Shown here: positions 46,859-59,061 of the stretch, piece by piece
Layout of the letters: the number at the start of each line of letters is the position of its first letter
Numbering within the stretch: the stretch's first letter is position 1
Notes under the pieces: model-generated
Seen by the model: only the letters and a program-made list of their open reading frames with translations
Databases searched by the model: none
Told to the model about the DNA's origin: nothing
Assembly (NCBI GenBank): GCA_951812925.1
Contig: OX638368.1
Coordinates: 68,410,569-68,474,568 of the forward strand
Direction of reading: 5' to 3'
Source of the DNA: Calliopum simillimum
Taxonomy: Eukaryota > Arthropoda > Insecta > Diptera > Lauxaniidae
Length of the DNA: 64,000 nt
Position numbers and translations under genes: made by a program

Positions 46859-49016
46859 CCCTAGGAACACTGTTTGGTTGCTCCAGTCGCAAATCGTGCA
46901 GACCAGTGTTATTGTTAGCCTTATCTTTATACCCAAAATCGAAGTAGTGGTGTAATTTCAGCACAGTCTTGCAATAAAATATTGCGATGAGCTGGCTTTG
47001 TCACTTGCAATAAATTAAAGCAAAGAGACAAAGTCTTTCTTCAAAATTTCTTCTAAATAAAAGATTTCTATTTAGGGGTTTTTAAAATATTTAAATATTT
47101 AATTTAATATTTCTTTCTAAATAAGATTGTTTCCTTAAACTTAACAAGGTTAATTATCGCTTTTGTAATGAGCGTGTGGCTTAAAATTTATTTTTATTAA
47201 GCGTATACAAAGTATACGCAGCTGGCATGATGTTACGAAAGCTGAAACAGCCGAAAATGGGAGCCATTGAAGCCGCTAGCTAACAGTCGTGGGGGAGTAT
47301 GTGACTGTTTCAACTTACCAGCGGGCCACCACTACAAAACTTTTTTGTAGACTCCCTGTTATATCTTTACCTTACTCTCAAATGGACTTATATTATCATT
47401 TACAAATAACAAAGCCCCTTTATGATCACAAAACAAAATTTCGTTAAACAAAAAAATAAAATGAGTGTACCAATCTAAACTAACTCAGATTTTCATCCCC
47501 TAGATGTTATTAGAGATGAACGGTCTGTATCCACCCTTCCTATGGTCTCAAGCAGCTGTGTATTTTAAGACCCCAAAATTACTTCAGTCCTCCTACTTCA
47601 CATTATCGATCTATTCACACATTTTATAAATCTACAATATTTTATTTAAATTAAATTTTAAACATTTCATATTCCATGAAAAAAAATTCGATCTTCTCAA
47701 TTTTAACTATAACATTGCGCTATTATTAAATTAAATTCATAGTTTTTCTTAAAAAAAATAGTTATGTTTTTATATAGACGAAAAGTAGTCAAATTTTTAT
47801 AATAGTAGTATGTATAAAAAAAAACAAAGTATCAATTTAAGAAAAAAGAGTGTAGAAAAAAAATAGTATTTTTTCCCGCTTGATTATGCATCCGCATAGA
47901 ATATAGTAAGTGTAATTTAATTAGTGCATGAAGTTTTACTTATCTATTTACCAAAATCTTTATATGAATTTTTTATGTAACATGTTGATTAAAATAAAAT
48001 TTCAAAAGCAAACAAGCAATCAATTCTGTTAACTAACAGAAGTAATGTTAACAGAAAGAATGAGGTAAATTACTGCATATGATCAGAATTACATGAGAGC
48101 ACAAAGAAAAGCTCTCTGTGGTTATGTGGACCAAAAAAAAACTAATGCTCTCACGGGAAAGCTTTCTCTTTATACTTTTATGTTTCAATTTTTTTGTTTT
48201 GTTTCTTAAACCCTTGTTTTACTTTTTATTTATTTTAATCGAAACTTTAACTAATGTTGCATTTTACTCTACTTGAAATTTTACATTAAGCCAAATATAA
48301 GATTCTTAAATAAAAACCACTCACATATTCCAATCTTCCAACTTCCACCGATGAAGGCCCTTATCGATGATGAGTTCTGGAATCTTTGATTGTTGAGACT
48401 GCTTTTTTGTTTGCTTAAAATTCAATGATTGAGCAGGATACCAATGAGCATGTATTGGTATCGTGCAGCTATTGTACAATTTTAATTAATAAGACATACA
48501 TATACTGCTATGCATAAATTTGACTTAAGCACAAATAAAGTTATATTTTTTTTTTATAAAAACAATTATATTTATTTTTTGTCTTATATGCAAAGCAATT
48601 TTTTTTTTATGTCTGATTAACTAAGTTTTCACTATTTTTTTAAAACTCACTTATTTTTTCTTAACATTTAAGTTTACTACTATTTTGTTTCGGTTCGCTT
48701 GTTTATGAAGGCGAAATTTATATCCCGCTATGCAAATCTACTTGCCATTTTGGCTTCTATGTTATATACTTATGTATATTTCTTATGTATATATTTATAT
48801 ATGTATATTTGCATATATATATATATCGATTTCTATATACATATATATTGATTTTTATTTAGATTTTTACCGCGCTTTTTCTTTTTTCACTTAAATCCGA
48901 TTTTAATATTAATATTATTTTTTTTTTTTAAATCAAATTACCGCGATTATGACACAAAATGTAGGTGTTTATATCCTATTTTTTGATGCGATTTTAGTCG
49001 AAATTTTTGAACAATA
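46859..49016. other. AT-rich stretch without recognisable features
   Basis: About 2.1 kb with many homopolymers and TATA microsatellites (48760-48850). I see no gene, RNA gene or transposon end that I can support. Confidence 0.5.
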
Positions 49017-49020
49017 GGTA

Positions 49021-51092
49021 CACGGTGGTTTTTAAAAAATTTTAACTTTTTGAAATACCACCCGCGATTTTTTTCAGGGATAATGTTGGGGGACCCTTCT
49101 AGTACCTAAATCCGCAATCCGCGAAATCGAACGTCCAGCCGTTTTTTTTTTTCGACCTTTAAGTTTTTTTAACGATTTTTGAGTATATCTCGGTGTGTAT
49201 ATACATATTATGTACACATATATATGTATATACGTACATATATATACTTGTATATGTATGTATGTGTAATATATATACATGGATATATATATTCATACAT
49301 ACATACATACAAAAAAAAGGTATCGTTCCCGCACCATTTATTTTTTTAAAAAATCGGTTTTTTCGTATTTAAGAAAAACACAAACAAAAACCGGAAACGA
49401 AAGTAGTCACTCCAGATGTGATTTTTGATTCTTAATCCGATTCCGGTATTAGAATTGCTCTATTACGTCTGGACTTTGAGATATCCTTACATATATGTTT
49501 AAAGAACACCATTTTTTTCCGATTTTTGAAGTTATATAACAAGATAAGATAATATTATGCCGTAAAATCTGGTAGGACAGTTAATAGTCCTAGTTTTTTC
49601 CTTGAAAACTCAATCAAACCGATAACGATATCTTTTTTTTTGTCGGAGATATCTTTGCCTAAAAAGTTGAAAAAGTGCAAAAACACGATTTTTGGCTATA
49701 TTGGATGTTATATGCAGGACACACAAAATTTTTTTGGGAATTTCTATTACCAGAAGCATTTGGTACTTTCTTTTGGCTTTAAATTGAGCTATCAAATGTT
49801 TATCTGCAATATTTTTCTGCAGAGTTATGTTAACTTTAAAATCACACCATGAAACTTAAAGCGAAAAATCTCGGTTTTCGGCTATATTTGAGGTTGTATA
49901 CAGTACGGACGAAATTCGTCTGCTCTTTTTTACCAACCGAAGCATTTAAAACTATTCTTTATCTTTAAAATGAGCTAACAAGTGGTCTCTTGTTATTGTT
50001 TTCTAAAAAGTTATGACTGTTTTAAGACAACATGTTGCAGTAATATAAGGAATACTCGTACACTGTGAGTTTGCACTCCATAGTGTAATTTTTAAATGGT
50101 CATAACTTTGTGGAAAACAATCACAAGAGACCACTTGATAGCTCATTTTAAAGATAATAGTTTTAAATGCTTCGGTTGGTAAAAAAGAGCAGACGAATTT
50201 CGTCCGTACTGTATACAACCTCAAATATAGCCGAAAACCGAGATTTTTCGCTTTAAGTTTCATGGTGTGATTTTAAAGTTAACATAACTCTGCAGAAAAA
50301 TATTGCAGATAAACATTTGATAGCTCAATTTAAAGCCAAAAGAAAGTACCAAATGCTTCTGGTAATAGAAATTCCCAAAAAAATTTTGTGTGTCCTGCAT
50401 ATAACATCCAATATAGCCAAAAATCGTGTTTTTGCACTTTTTCAACTTTTTAGGCAAAGATATCTCCGACAAAAAAAAAAGATATCGTTATCGGTTTGAT
50501 TGAGTTTTCAAGGAAAAAACTAGGAATATTAACTGTCATACCAGATTTTACGGCATAATATTATCTTATCTTGTTATATAACTTCAAAAATCGGAAAAAA
50601 ATGGTGTTCTTTAAACATATATGTAAGGATATCTCAAAGTCCAGACGTAATAGAGCAATTCTAATACCGGAATCGGATTAAGAATCAAAAATCACATCTG
50701 GAGTGACTACTTTCGTTTCCGGTTTTTGTTTGTGTTTTTCTTAAATACGAAAAAACCGATTTTTTTTAAAAATAAATGGTGCGAAAACGATACCTTTCAT
50801 ATGCATGTATGTATGTATGTATATATATATCCATATATATATATTACACATACATACATATACAAGTATATATATGTACGTATATACATATATATGTGTA
50901 CATTATATGTATATACACACCGAGATATACTCAAAAATCGTTAAAAAACTTAAAGGTCGAAACAAAAAAAACGGCTGGACGTTCGATTTCGCGGATTGCG
51001 GATTTAGATACTAGAAGGGTCCCCCAACATTATCCCTGAAAAAAATCGCGGGTGGTATTTCAAAAAGTGAAAATTTTTTAAAAACCACCGTG
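49021..51092. mobile_element. Giant palindrome 2 (2072 bp, near-perfect)
   Basis: Two ~1-kb arms are reverse complements almost end to end around a centre near 50056, with a loop of well under 100 bp. The same 70-codon frame appears plus at 49640-49852 and minus at 50260-50472, identical in sequence. Ends are CACGGTGGTTTTTAAAAAAT and its complement. GGTA flanks both sides (49017-49020; 51093-51096). Each arm carries a TATATGTATATAC-type microsatellite. It encodes no transposase. Superfamily unknown. Confidence 0.92.
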
Positions 51093-51096
51093 GGTA

Positions 51097-51820
51097 GGTA
51101 TAAAACGAAAATTCCGCTGATGTCTATCTATGTGCTCGATTTCAAGAACTGGATCTTGGTGATTTTCGTGGTAGACTTTGATGCTTTTTCAATTTGGTGT
51201 CGCCAAGCAGAATTTTATATAAGCCGTAGTGACACTCTCAAAATTTTTAGCTGTACCATAGGGTACTGATAGCACTACCTGCTCTCCCAAAGAAATGTCT
51301 TTATAATTAATTATTTATTTCTTTCTTTTTCTCCGACCGCCGAAGTATACGTTGTACTTATGTAATCTGAAGTTAAGCAAAACAGTTAAAAATCTCTTAT
51401 AGTTGGAAATTTTAATGTCTTTTCAGACGAGTTAAAGATGTCTTTAAATTTAGAATTTAATGCCTTTTCAGACTAATTTGTATGCAGATCTCCAGATTTC
51501 TTTTGAACAATTTTATTTTTTCTTGAGCAGAATTTTTGAGCATAAGTGATTCGTTTGACAACTCGAAGAAAAAGGAAGTGTATGAAATGTTGTCAAAATG
51601 GTAGACCTTTGTATTGAGACCAAGGTTACATATCACAGAATGATTAAAAAAATATATTCAAGCATGACAGTGCAGCCAAATTTGTATAACAAGAGATTTG
51701 TATGAGCAACTCAAAATTTAAACATAATTTTCGAACAAAAATTTTTCAAATAAAATCAAGATTTGTTCATTACACTTTAAAATTATAAATATAATAAGAA
51801 CAATAAGGCTAAAAATATAT
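51097..51820. other. Unassigned stretch before the third LTR element
   Basis: No feature is clear. A minus frame at 51110-51290 with PYGTAKNF and KVYHENHQDPVLE is open in parts and might be decayed retroelement sequence. Confidence 0.3.
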
Positions 51821-52478
51821 TGTGGCGGTCAAATACATATTCAAATATTTATTTTAAATTAGTATCTATTCGTTAGCCAGTATTTTAAGTAACATTTAAT
51901 CTGTAAAATTTCATTTGTATTTAATACTGAATTTTAATTTATGTTTTTAATACTATTTGCAACAGCAACACTTTTTTGCTGTTATTAACATTTTTTGCAA
52001 CCGTGATAAAAGAGGAGAAAGAATAATTTTTTTTTAGATTTGGCTTGGGGTCTTTCGTTTTGTCCGTGACCGAGTACAGACGTACTCTCGTGTGTAATCG
52101 TTCGCGCGTGTCTTAAAGTTAGACCCGTTACACGCGTTTTTTTAAAGGCGCGTGTATCGTACATAACCTAAATTTAGGTTAAAAGGAAAATTTAATTTCA
52201 GTCAGACTGAAAATATCGCTATATAATAATTTTATAAGTCTGTAAAGACGTACGCTGAGAGCTGTGATAAAAACCTAGTGTTTACGGCAGCTCTCGTAAT
52301 TAGGGACCTATGTTACTCGTAATGAGTAGCATATTCGAAGAAGAAGAAGAAGATTTGGCTTGCGCACTTTGTTAAGCGCATTTAATTTTTTGTAAATAGT
52401 AAAAAGTAATATTAACTTTTCTAAAGAAAATTGATTCTTATTTAAAACGTGGTAGGATTATTTCATCCAATTCCCACA
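51821..52478 (+). repeat. 5' LTR of the CsRn1-type element
   Basis: TGTGG…CCACA. It contains the retroposon 52048-52350. The rest aligns to 60162-60817. Confidence 0.88.
52048..52350 (+). mobile_element. Short retroposon with GAA tail, related head to 3833
   Basis: 303 bp inserted in the LTR, with duplication gatttggcttg (52037-52047; 52352-52362). The head tctttcgttttgtccgtgac followed by gagtacagacgt resembles the head at 3833. AGACGT starts about 30 nt from the 5' end, as in that copy. Similarity continues to a shared TAACCTAAA near position 115. The 3' parts then differ: here the end is (GAA)n, there poly-A. No tRNA-type promoter boxes seen. Confidence 0.85.
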
Positions 52479-52480
52479 AC

Positions 52481-52498
52481 TGGTGACCCCGCGATTGA
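52481..52498 (+). other. Primer-binding site, tRNA-Trp-like
   Basis: TGGTGACCCCGCGATTGA lies 2 nt after the LTR. The first 11 nt fit the tRNA-Trp site used by the CsRn1 group, as I recall it. Confidence 0.65.
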
Positions 52499-52559
52499 AA
52501 GAACGCAGTATTAAATAAAAGCAAATCGTCAAAGAAAAAGCAAAGGAAACAACTGCATC

Positions 52560-53205
52560 AGGAAATCAACAAAAGGAAGCAAGTCTACCACCAAACCAAC
52601 AGGTAAATGCAACAGAAAACCAACTGGTAAATGCAGCACCAGAAATATGTCGAATTGGTATCAAGCCTCCTCAATTCAACAAGAAAAATCCAAATAGATA
52701 TTTTCAACAAATGGAAGCGCAATTTCGTAACGCTAGTGTAGTTCGCGACCACACAAAATACGATTACGTCATTGGTGCAATGGATCCATACATCCTTGAT
52801 TTCGCATCGGATTTGATTGACGATCCGCCTGGTGATGGAAAATATGACGCACTCAAACAACGCTTAATTCAGGAATTCGCCGACTCTGGAAATCGTAAAT
52901 TACGTCGATTATTGGAAGAAACTGAGCTCGGTGACGACAAACCTTCGCAACTGCTTAGAAAAATGAAAGAATTAAGTGGCGGTGCTATGAATGATTCAGC
53001 AATAAAAACAATTTGGCTTAATCGTTTGCCAGAAAGTGTTCGTGCTGTCATTTCAATCGCTGAAGGAAATTTAGAATTATGTGCCAGGTAAGCTGATAAG
53101 ATGATGGAAATGGGTAACTTCAGTGTTATCGCTTCAGTTCAACGACAATCTGTTAACAAACAGCCAGCTAATGTCGACGCTATTCAATCGTTGGTAGCCA
53201 CTACG
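52560..53205 (+). pseudogene. CsRn1-type Gag, N-terminal and capsid part
   Basis: Open from about 52560 (APEICRIGIKPPQFNKKNPN) through the capsid (FRNASVVRDHTKYDYVIGAM, GKYDALKQRLIQEF) to a stop at 53089-53091 (CAR-stop), with the frame continuing (ADKMMEMGNF) to the Foldback-like insertion at 53215. Single nonsense change, then disruption by insertion. The ATG at 52728 is internal; no upstream ATG is evident. Confidence 0.82.
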
Positions 53206-53214
53206 TATAGTCTA

Positions 53215-56000
53215 AGATACGAATAAGGAGAGATTTGCACCCATCTGTTTAATGGATGAAACCTATTTTATATGAAAGTAAATACGTTTAGAAACATTTT
53301 CTAAGTAGGTTGTCTAAAAAAATCCTGGCAAGGCTATGGTTCATTCCATATTGAAAAGTGCATTTTTTTGAAAAAATGCACCCATCTGTTTAATGAAAAA
53401 AATATATACCATTCGAAAGTTTAGAGCCTCTACAATATATTAAAGTAGGGTTGCCTATTTTTTTCCTGGCAAGGCATAGGGTTGTCAGGCTTTAAAAGGT
53501 CGGCCAAAACCACAAATTTGCACCCATCTGTTTAATGAAAAAATTATATACCATTCGAAAGCTTAGAGCCTCTACAATATGTTAAAGTAGGGTTGCCTAT
53601 TTTTTTCCTGGCAAGGCATAAGGTTGTCAGGCTTTAAAAGGTAGGTCAATACCCCAAATTTGCACTATGTGTTTAAAAAAAAAAAATGTTTAAAATGTTA
53701 AAAAAATCTGTTTAATGAAAAAATTATATATCAATCGAAAGTTTAAAGCCTCTACAATGTGTTTACGTAGAGTTGCCTATTTTTTTCCTGGCAAGGCATA
53801 GGGTTACCAGGCTTTAAAAGGTCAATCAATACCACAAATTTGCACTCATCTGTTTAATAAATAAATTTTTTGTTAAAATAAAGATAATTTCATTGCGAAC
53901 ACGGTGATACAGGGTTGCTTGTGAAAAACCTGTTTTAAGCCAGGGTTACCGAGCTTTAAGAAATGAAATATTGGTACAAATGAAAATGTGCGACAGAGAG
54001 ATCCGAGCGAACTATTTGGTTAGGATGTATACTAGACCTATCGTTAAAATTGAAAATGAAAAAAACCTTGCTCCCAGGGGCTAAAAAGTTTCCTATTGGT
54101 GGAAATATCAAGCATAAAAATTTTGGTTCCGATCGAAAAATATTTTACAGTGCCGCAAGGCCGTTGAAGGTCGGAAAAACGCTATTCATATGAAAATAAG
54201 AAAACAATCAATCCCATCTTTGGAACTATTTAACATAGGAGGATAAGATTCAGTATTTATATGAAGAATACTTAAGTTAATAGTATCCAATAAAAAAATG
54301 GGCAGTGCCGCGCCCCCTCCAACCGAAATTTGTCGTATCTCTGGAAATATTTGGCTCAGGTAAATGAGGTTTGGTATTTTTCTAATTGGCATTGGGAAAA
54401 AAATTTTCAAAAAAAACGGGCGGGGCCACGCCCCTCATTGAAAAAAAGAACAAATTTGTTAAATCTCATCCTCCTATGTCAAATAATTTCAAAGATAGGA
54501 TTGATTGTTTCCTTATATTCATATAAATAGCGTTTTTCCGACATTTAACGGCCTGGTGGCACGGTCAAATATGTTCCGACCGGGACCAAATTTTTTTTGC
54601 ATGGTGTCTATATTTAGGAAACCATAATAAGAACAGAAAAAATTACTGCTTCTATATCAACTTAAATTACTTTAACATTTTTACAGTGCCATATCCTGTT
54701 CACTTTCCATTACCTGAAATCAAATCTTATTCATATATGTCAAATAGTTTCAGAGATATGACAAATTTGATTTTACTAGAAGGAGGGGGCGTGACCCCGC
54801 CCATTTTTTACCAAACATTATTTTTCCCAGTGCCAATTACATATGTACCGAGTCTCATTCCCATGAGTCCAATATTTCCAGAGATACAATAATTTTGGGT
54901 CGAGGGGGCGTGGCATCGTCTATTTTTTTATTGGATGCAAATAACTTAAGCATTGTTCGTACACATACTAAATTTCATTCACTTATCTCAAATATTTTCA
55001 GAGATAGGACTGATTCTTGCGATTAAGGCACCATTTTTCCATATAAATAGCGTTTTTCCGACCTTCAACGGCCTTGCGGCACTGTAAAATATTTTTTGAT
55101 CGGAACCAAAATTTTTATGCTTGATATTTACACCAATAGGAAACTTTTTAGCCCCTGGGAGCAAGGTTTTTTTCATTTTCAATTTTAACGATAGGTCTAG
55201 TATACATCCTAACCAAATAGTTCGCTCGGATCTCTATGTCGCACATTTTCATTTGTACCAATATTTCATTTCTTAAAGATCGGTAACCCTGGCTTAAAAC
55301 AGGTTTTTCACAAGCAACCCTGTATCACCGTGTTCGCAATGAAATTATCTTTATTTTAACAAAAAATTTATTTATTAAACAGATGAGTGCAAATTTGTGG
55401 TATTGATTGACCTTTTAAAGCCTGGTAACCCTATGCCTTGCCAGGAAAAAAATAGGCAACTCTACGTAAACACATTGTAGAGGCTTTAAACTTTCGATTG
55501 GTATATAATTTTTTCATTAAACAGATTTTTGTAACCTTTTAAACATTTTTTTTTTTTTAAACACATAGTGCAAATTTGGGGTATTGACCTACCTTTTAAA
55601 GCCTGACAACCCTATGCCTTGCCAGGAAAAAAATAGGCAACCCTACTTTAACATATTGTAGAGGCTCTAAGCTTTCGAATGGTATATAATTTTTTCATTA
55701 AACAGATGGGTGCAAATTTGTGGTTTTGGCCGACCTTTTAAAGCCTGACAACCCTATGCCTTGCCAGGAAAAAAATAGGCAACCCCACTTTAATATATTG
55801 TAGAGGCTCTAAACTTTCGAATGGTATATATTTTTTTCATTAAACAGATGGGTGCATTTTTTCAAATGGAATGAACCATAGCCTTGCCAGGATTTTTTTA
55901 GACAACCTACTTACAAAATGTTTCTAAACGTATTTACTTTCATATAAAATAGGTTTCATCCATTAAACAGATGGGTGCAAATCTCTCCTTATTCGTATCT
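53215..56000. mobile_element. Giant palindrome 3, Foldback-like (2786 bp)
   Basis: The arms (53215-about 54200 and about 55015-56000) are reverse complements, starting AGATACGAATAAGGAGAG. Each arm is itself built of ~142-bp tandem repeats (four or so, carrying gcacccatctgtttaatgaa and cctggcaaggcatagggttg). That organisation defines Drosophila Foldback elements. The middle (54200-55015) carries more internal inverted copies (54150-54210 with 54480-54550) and GC-rich words such as gggcggggccacgccc. No long frame. I find no clean target duplication. Confidence 0.88.
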
Positions 56001-56210
56001 CCTACTAGTAAAGAAATTGAGGAAATAAAACTCCAACAGCAACCTCAGCGTGGTCGATCTGAAACACCAATGAGAAGTCATGAACAGAGAAATCGTAGTC
56101 GTTCTAGAGCACAGGTAGAAAAGCATCCAATGTGTTATTTTCATCATCGGTTTGGTGCCGCAGCAAAAAAATGCGCTAAGCCGTGCAGTTACAAAAATTC
56201 GAAAAACTAA
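56001..56210 (+). pseudogene. CsRn1-type Gag, C-terminal zinc-finger part
   Basis: After the insertion the frame resumes: SKEIEEIKLQQQPQRGR, then CYFHHRFGAAAKKCAKPC, the unusual C-x3-H type finger region seen in CsRn1-group Gag. Confidence 0.75.
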
Positions 56211-56950
56211 ATGCAGCTTCGTCACAGACGGTTAACGAAGCACACAGCGAAAAGAAATCAAGCCGTCTATTTATTATCGATCAAAAAACTCATTTAAAAT
56301 TTTTAATCGATACGGGTGCTGATTTTACAATTCTGCCGCGATCATTTTTCCAAAGAAAACTTTTACCAAAAACTTTTAACACAATTCGACTACATGCTCA
56401 ATCAAGGAATATGTACACCATCGAAAAGTGAATGGGCAAGTCCATTAAAAATGGTACTAAAAAAAGATGGTCTTTGGCGTCCTTGGGGACTATCGCCGCT
56501 TAAACGCGCAGACTTTACCAGATCAGTATCCAGTCCGGCATATACAAGACGCAGCCCAAACATTTCAACGATTTATGTTCCAGGTATTTTTTGATCTCGA
56601 TTTTGTTATCGTTTATATCGATGATATTTGCATCGCCTCGCAAAATGACGAACAGCATATACAGCATGTTCAAATGGTATTGCAATGTTTACGTGAATAC
56701 AACCTTAAAATCAACATCGCAAAGTGCAATTTCGCTAAAGAAGAAGTCGTTTTCCTCGGACATCGTGTAAACAAAGATGGGATTCGACCCACTGCTGACA
56801 AAATTGAAGCCATATTTACGTTTCCAAAGCCTACAGTTGCACACGAACTTCGAAAATGTATGTGCATGTTAAATTTTTATAGACGTTTTTTGCAAAACGC
56901 TGCAACAAAAGCTTCAAGCTCTAATCAATGGAAACAAAAAGAAAGATAAA
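56211..56950 (+). pseudogene. CsRn1-type protease and reverse transcriptase with deletions
   Basis: The protease motif FLIDTGADFTILP is followed within about 25 codons by reverse transcriptase sequence in another frame (ICTPSKSEWASPLKMVLKKD, DYRRLNAQTLPDQYPVRHIQD). HIQD runs directly into AAQTFQRFMFQV, so the segment holding the first catalytic Asp is deleted. VIVYIDDICIAS is the YIDD box. Thumb motifs follow (VVFLGHRV, PTVAHELRKCM). Confidence 0.85.
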
Positions 56951-57287
56951 ACACCAGTAATTTGGACCACTGAAGCTGAACAAATATTTGAAGAATGCAA
57001 ACTTGATTTAGCAAATGCAGCAACACTTGCTCATCCTTTGCCGAATGCTACATTGGTACTTTATGTCGACGCAAGCAACTTTGCTATAGGTGCTGCAATA
57101 CATCATGTCAATAACGGACACCTCGAACCATTAGGTTTTTATTCTAAGCGAATGACAGATACTCAGAAGCGTTATAGCACATATGATCGCAAACTCCTTG
57201 CGATCTACCAATCCATCAAGCATTTCCAGCACATTATTGAGGGAAGAAATTGCACAGTGTTCACGGATCACAAGCCGCTAACATTTG
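56951..57287 (+). pseudogene. CsRn1-type RNase H, N-terminal part
   Basis: LVLYVDASNFAIGAAIH, FYSKRMTDTQKRYSTYDRKL and VFTDHKPLTFA are clear RNase H motifs. The 890-bp insertion begins right after TFA. Confidence 0.85.
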
Positions 57288-58177
57288 CCCGATCAAAAAA
57301 ACTTGTCAAGTTCTTGTCATTGTATCAGAAATGTATATCAAAATGGTATCAAAAATGTATCAGCCGCTGATATCCATTTTTTGCATATCATTTTGATATA
57401 TTTTTGATATCATTGAAAAACATGTCAATTTTGTATCAAAAATATATATCAAAATGATATCAAAAATTTATCAGCCGCTGACATAATTTTTTGTATATCA
57501 TTTTGATATATTTTTGATATCATTGAAAAACATGTCAATTTTGTATCAGAAATGTATATCACAATGATATCAAAAATTTATCAGCTGCTGATATGTCAAA
57601 TTTTACGTTTTCGTTTGTGAATTTTATTTAAAGAACGCGCAGCCAATTTTAGTGAAGAAGTTAATTTTCTAATGAAATAAGTGAAAAGCACAAAAATATA
57701 ATTGAGTGCAAAAAAACCGACACTTCATTCAGTTGTTGCATGCGGCCTGTGGTTGGGAAAAAAAAAGTATGGAAAACGGACGAGCAGCCAATTTTAGTAA
57801 GAAGTGAGTTTTGTCATGAAAAAGCAGAAAAAATATAATTGAGTACAAAAAAAAAACTTGTTGCCGACAATTAACCACAATATTGTAAAATTTGGCCTTA
57901 ATCTGCGTCGCTTTAGTTATCAGACCCAAAATTGGTTGTCATTTTTGTATCAGAAATGTACAAAAATTGTATATCATTTTGATATCTTTTTTTGATATCA
58001 TTTTGATATCTTTTTTTGATATCATTTTGATATCTTTTTTTGATATCATGGTGATATACAAAAAGCGTTACATTCCGTATATCACTGTGATATCTTTTTT
58101 TTATCAAAATTTTGTATGTCACTGACAAATTTTTGATATCATTTTGATATATTTTTGATATACTTTTTTTGATCGGG
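57288..58177. mobile_element. Nonautonomous DNA element rich in ATATC palindromes (890 bp)
   Basis: Inverted ends CCCGATCAAAAAAA / TTTTTTTGATCGGG, with TG on both sides (57286-57287; 58178-58179). Removing one TG restores the RNase H frame. The left third is ~115-bp tandem repeats with tatcaaaatgatatcaaaaa and tcagccgctgatat. The right part is runs of gatatcattttgatatc. The centre holds two diverged copies of gcagccaattttagt…aaaaatataattgagt. Confidence 0.82.
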
Positions 58178-58179
58178 TG

Positions 58180-59061
58180 CTTTTGTACAAAAACCAGAGA
58201 AAGCAACGCTGCGACATCTTGATTTCATCGGTCAGTATACGACTGACATTCGTCACATCGCTGGCAAAAACAACATTATTGCTGATTTATTGTCACGTGT
58301 TGAAGCAATCAACGATAGTGAGCAAATCGACTTCGAAAAGTTAGCTGAATTTCAGAAAAACGACGAAGAATTGACTGGTTTTCTACAGAACAGCAAAGAA
58401 TCATCACTTCAACTAAAATTAGTAAACTTGCCAGGTTCTAATACAGCTATAATGTGTGATCTTTTAACACGGAGAGTTCGGCCGTACATAACTGAGCAAT
58501 TACGTGGAAAAGTTTTTAATTCTGTCCACAATTTAGCACATCCAGGTAAGAAAGCAACAATAAAATTAATAACTGATAATTTCGTCTGGCCAGATATGAA
58601 AAAAGACATAGCCATGTTCTGTAAAGCGTGTATTCCTTGCCAACGATCAAAGGTGGCCGTTCATAACAAAACAGCGATACAAAATTTTAAAGTACCTGAC
58701 AGAAGATTCCATCATATAAATATTGACATTGTTGGACCACTGCCAATATCAAATGGATTCCGTTATTGTCTAACATGTATCGATAGATTTAGCCGTTGGC
58801 CAGTCGCCGTTCCATTGGAAAATATTTACGCAGAAACTGTTGCAGAAGCACTGGTCAAAAATTGGATTTGTCACTATGGAGTGCCCAGCCATATAACGAC
58901 GGATCAAGGTAGGCAGTTCGAAGCTAATTTGTTCAAAGAGCTAGCAAAACTTATCGACGCTAAGCATTTGCGTTCCAGTCCACGACATCCGCAAGCAAAC
59001 GGGTTAATCGAAAGATTTCATCGCGTCATGAAAGCAGCTATTAAATGCCAAGGCAACGAAC
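58180..59061 (+). pseudogene. CsRn1-type RNase H end and integrase
   Basis: KPEKATLRHLDFIGQYTTDI and AGKNNIIADLLSR end RNase H. Integrase then shows the H2C2 finger (HNLAHPGKKATIKL, CKACIPCQRSK), NIDIVGPLPIS with the first Asp, TTDQGRQFEANLF with the second, and PQANGLIERFHRVMK with the Glu. It is stop-free from 58290 to the hAT MITE, which adds the spurious end SKPRPRPRP. Confidence 0.9.

Noticed and set aside
49640..49852. 70-codon frame present on both strands of palindrome 2
   Set aside because: The copies are the two arms of one palindrome; the composition is low complexity and no motif is visible.
50726..51039. Tyr/Ile-rich small frames (also 49074-49280)
   Set aside because: They are translations of a TATATGTA microsatellite.
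49021..51092. Assigning palindrome 2 to Transib because of the CACGGTG end
   Set aside because: Only a few end bases agree, the flanking repeat looks like 4 bp rather than 5, and no transposase is present.
52036..52110. tRNA-derived SINE head
   Set aside because: I could not find A-box or B-box consensus at proper spacing.
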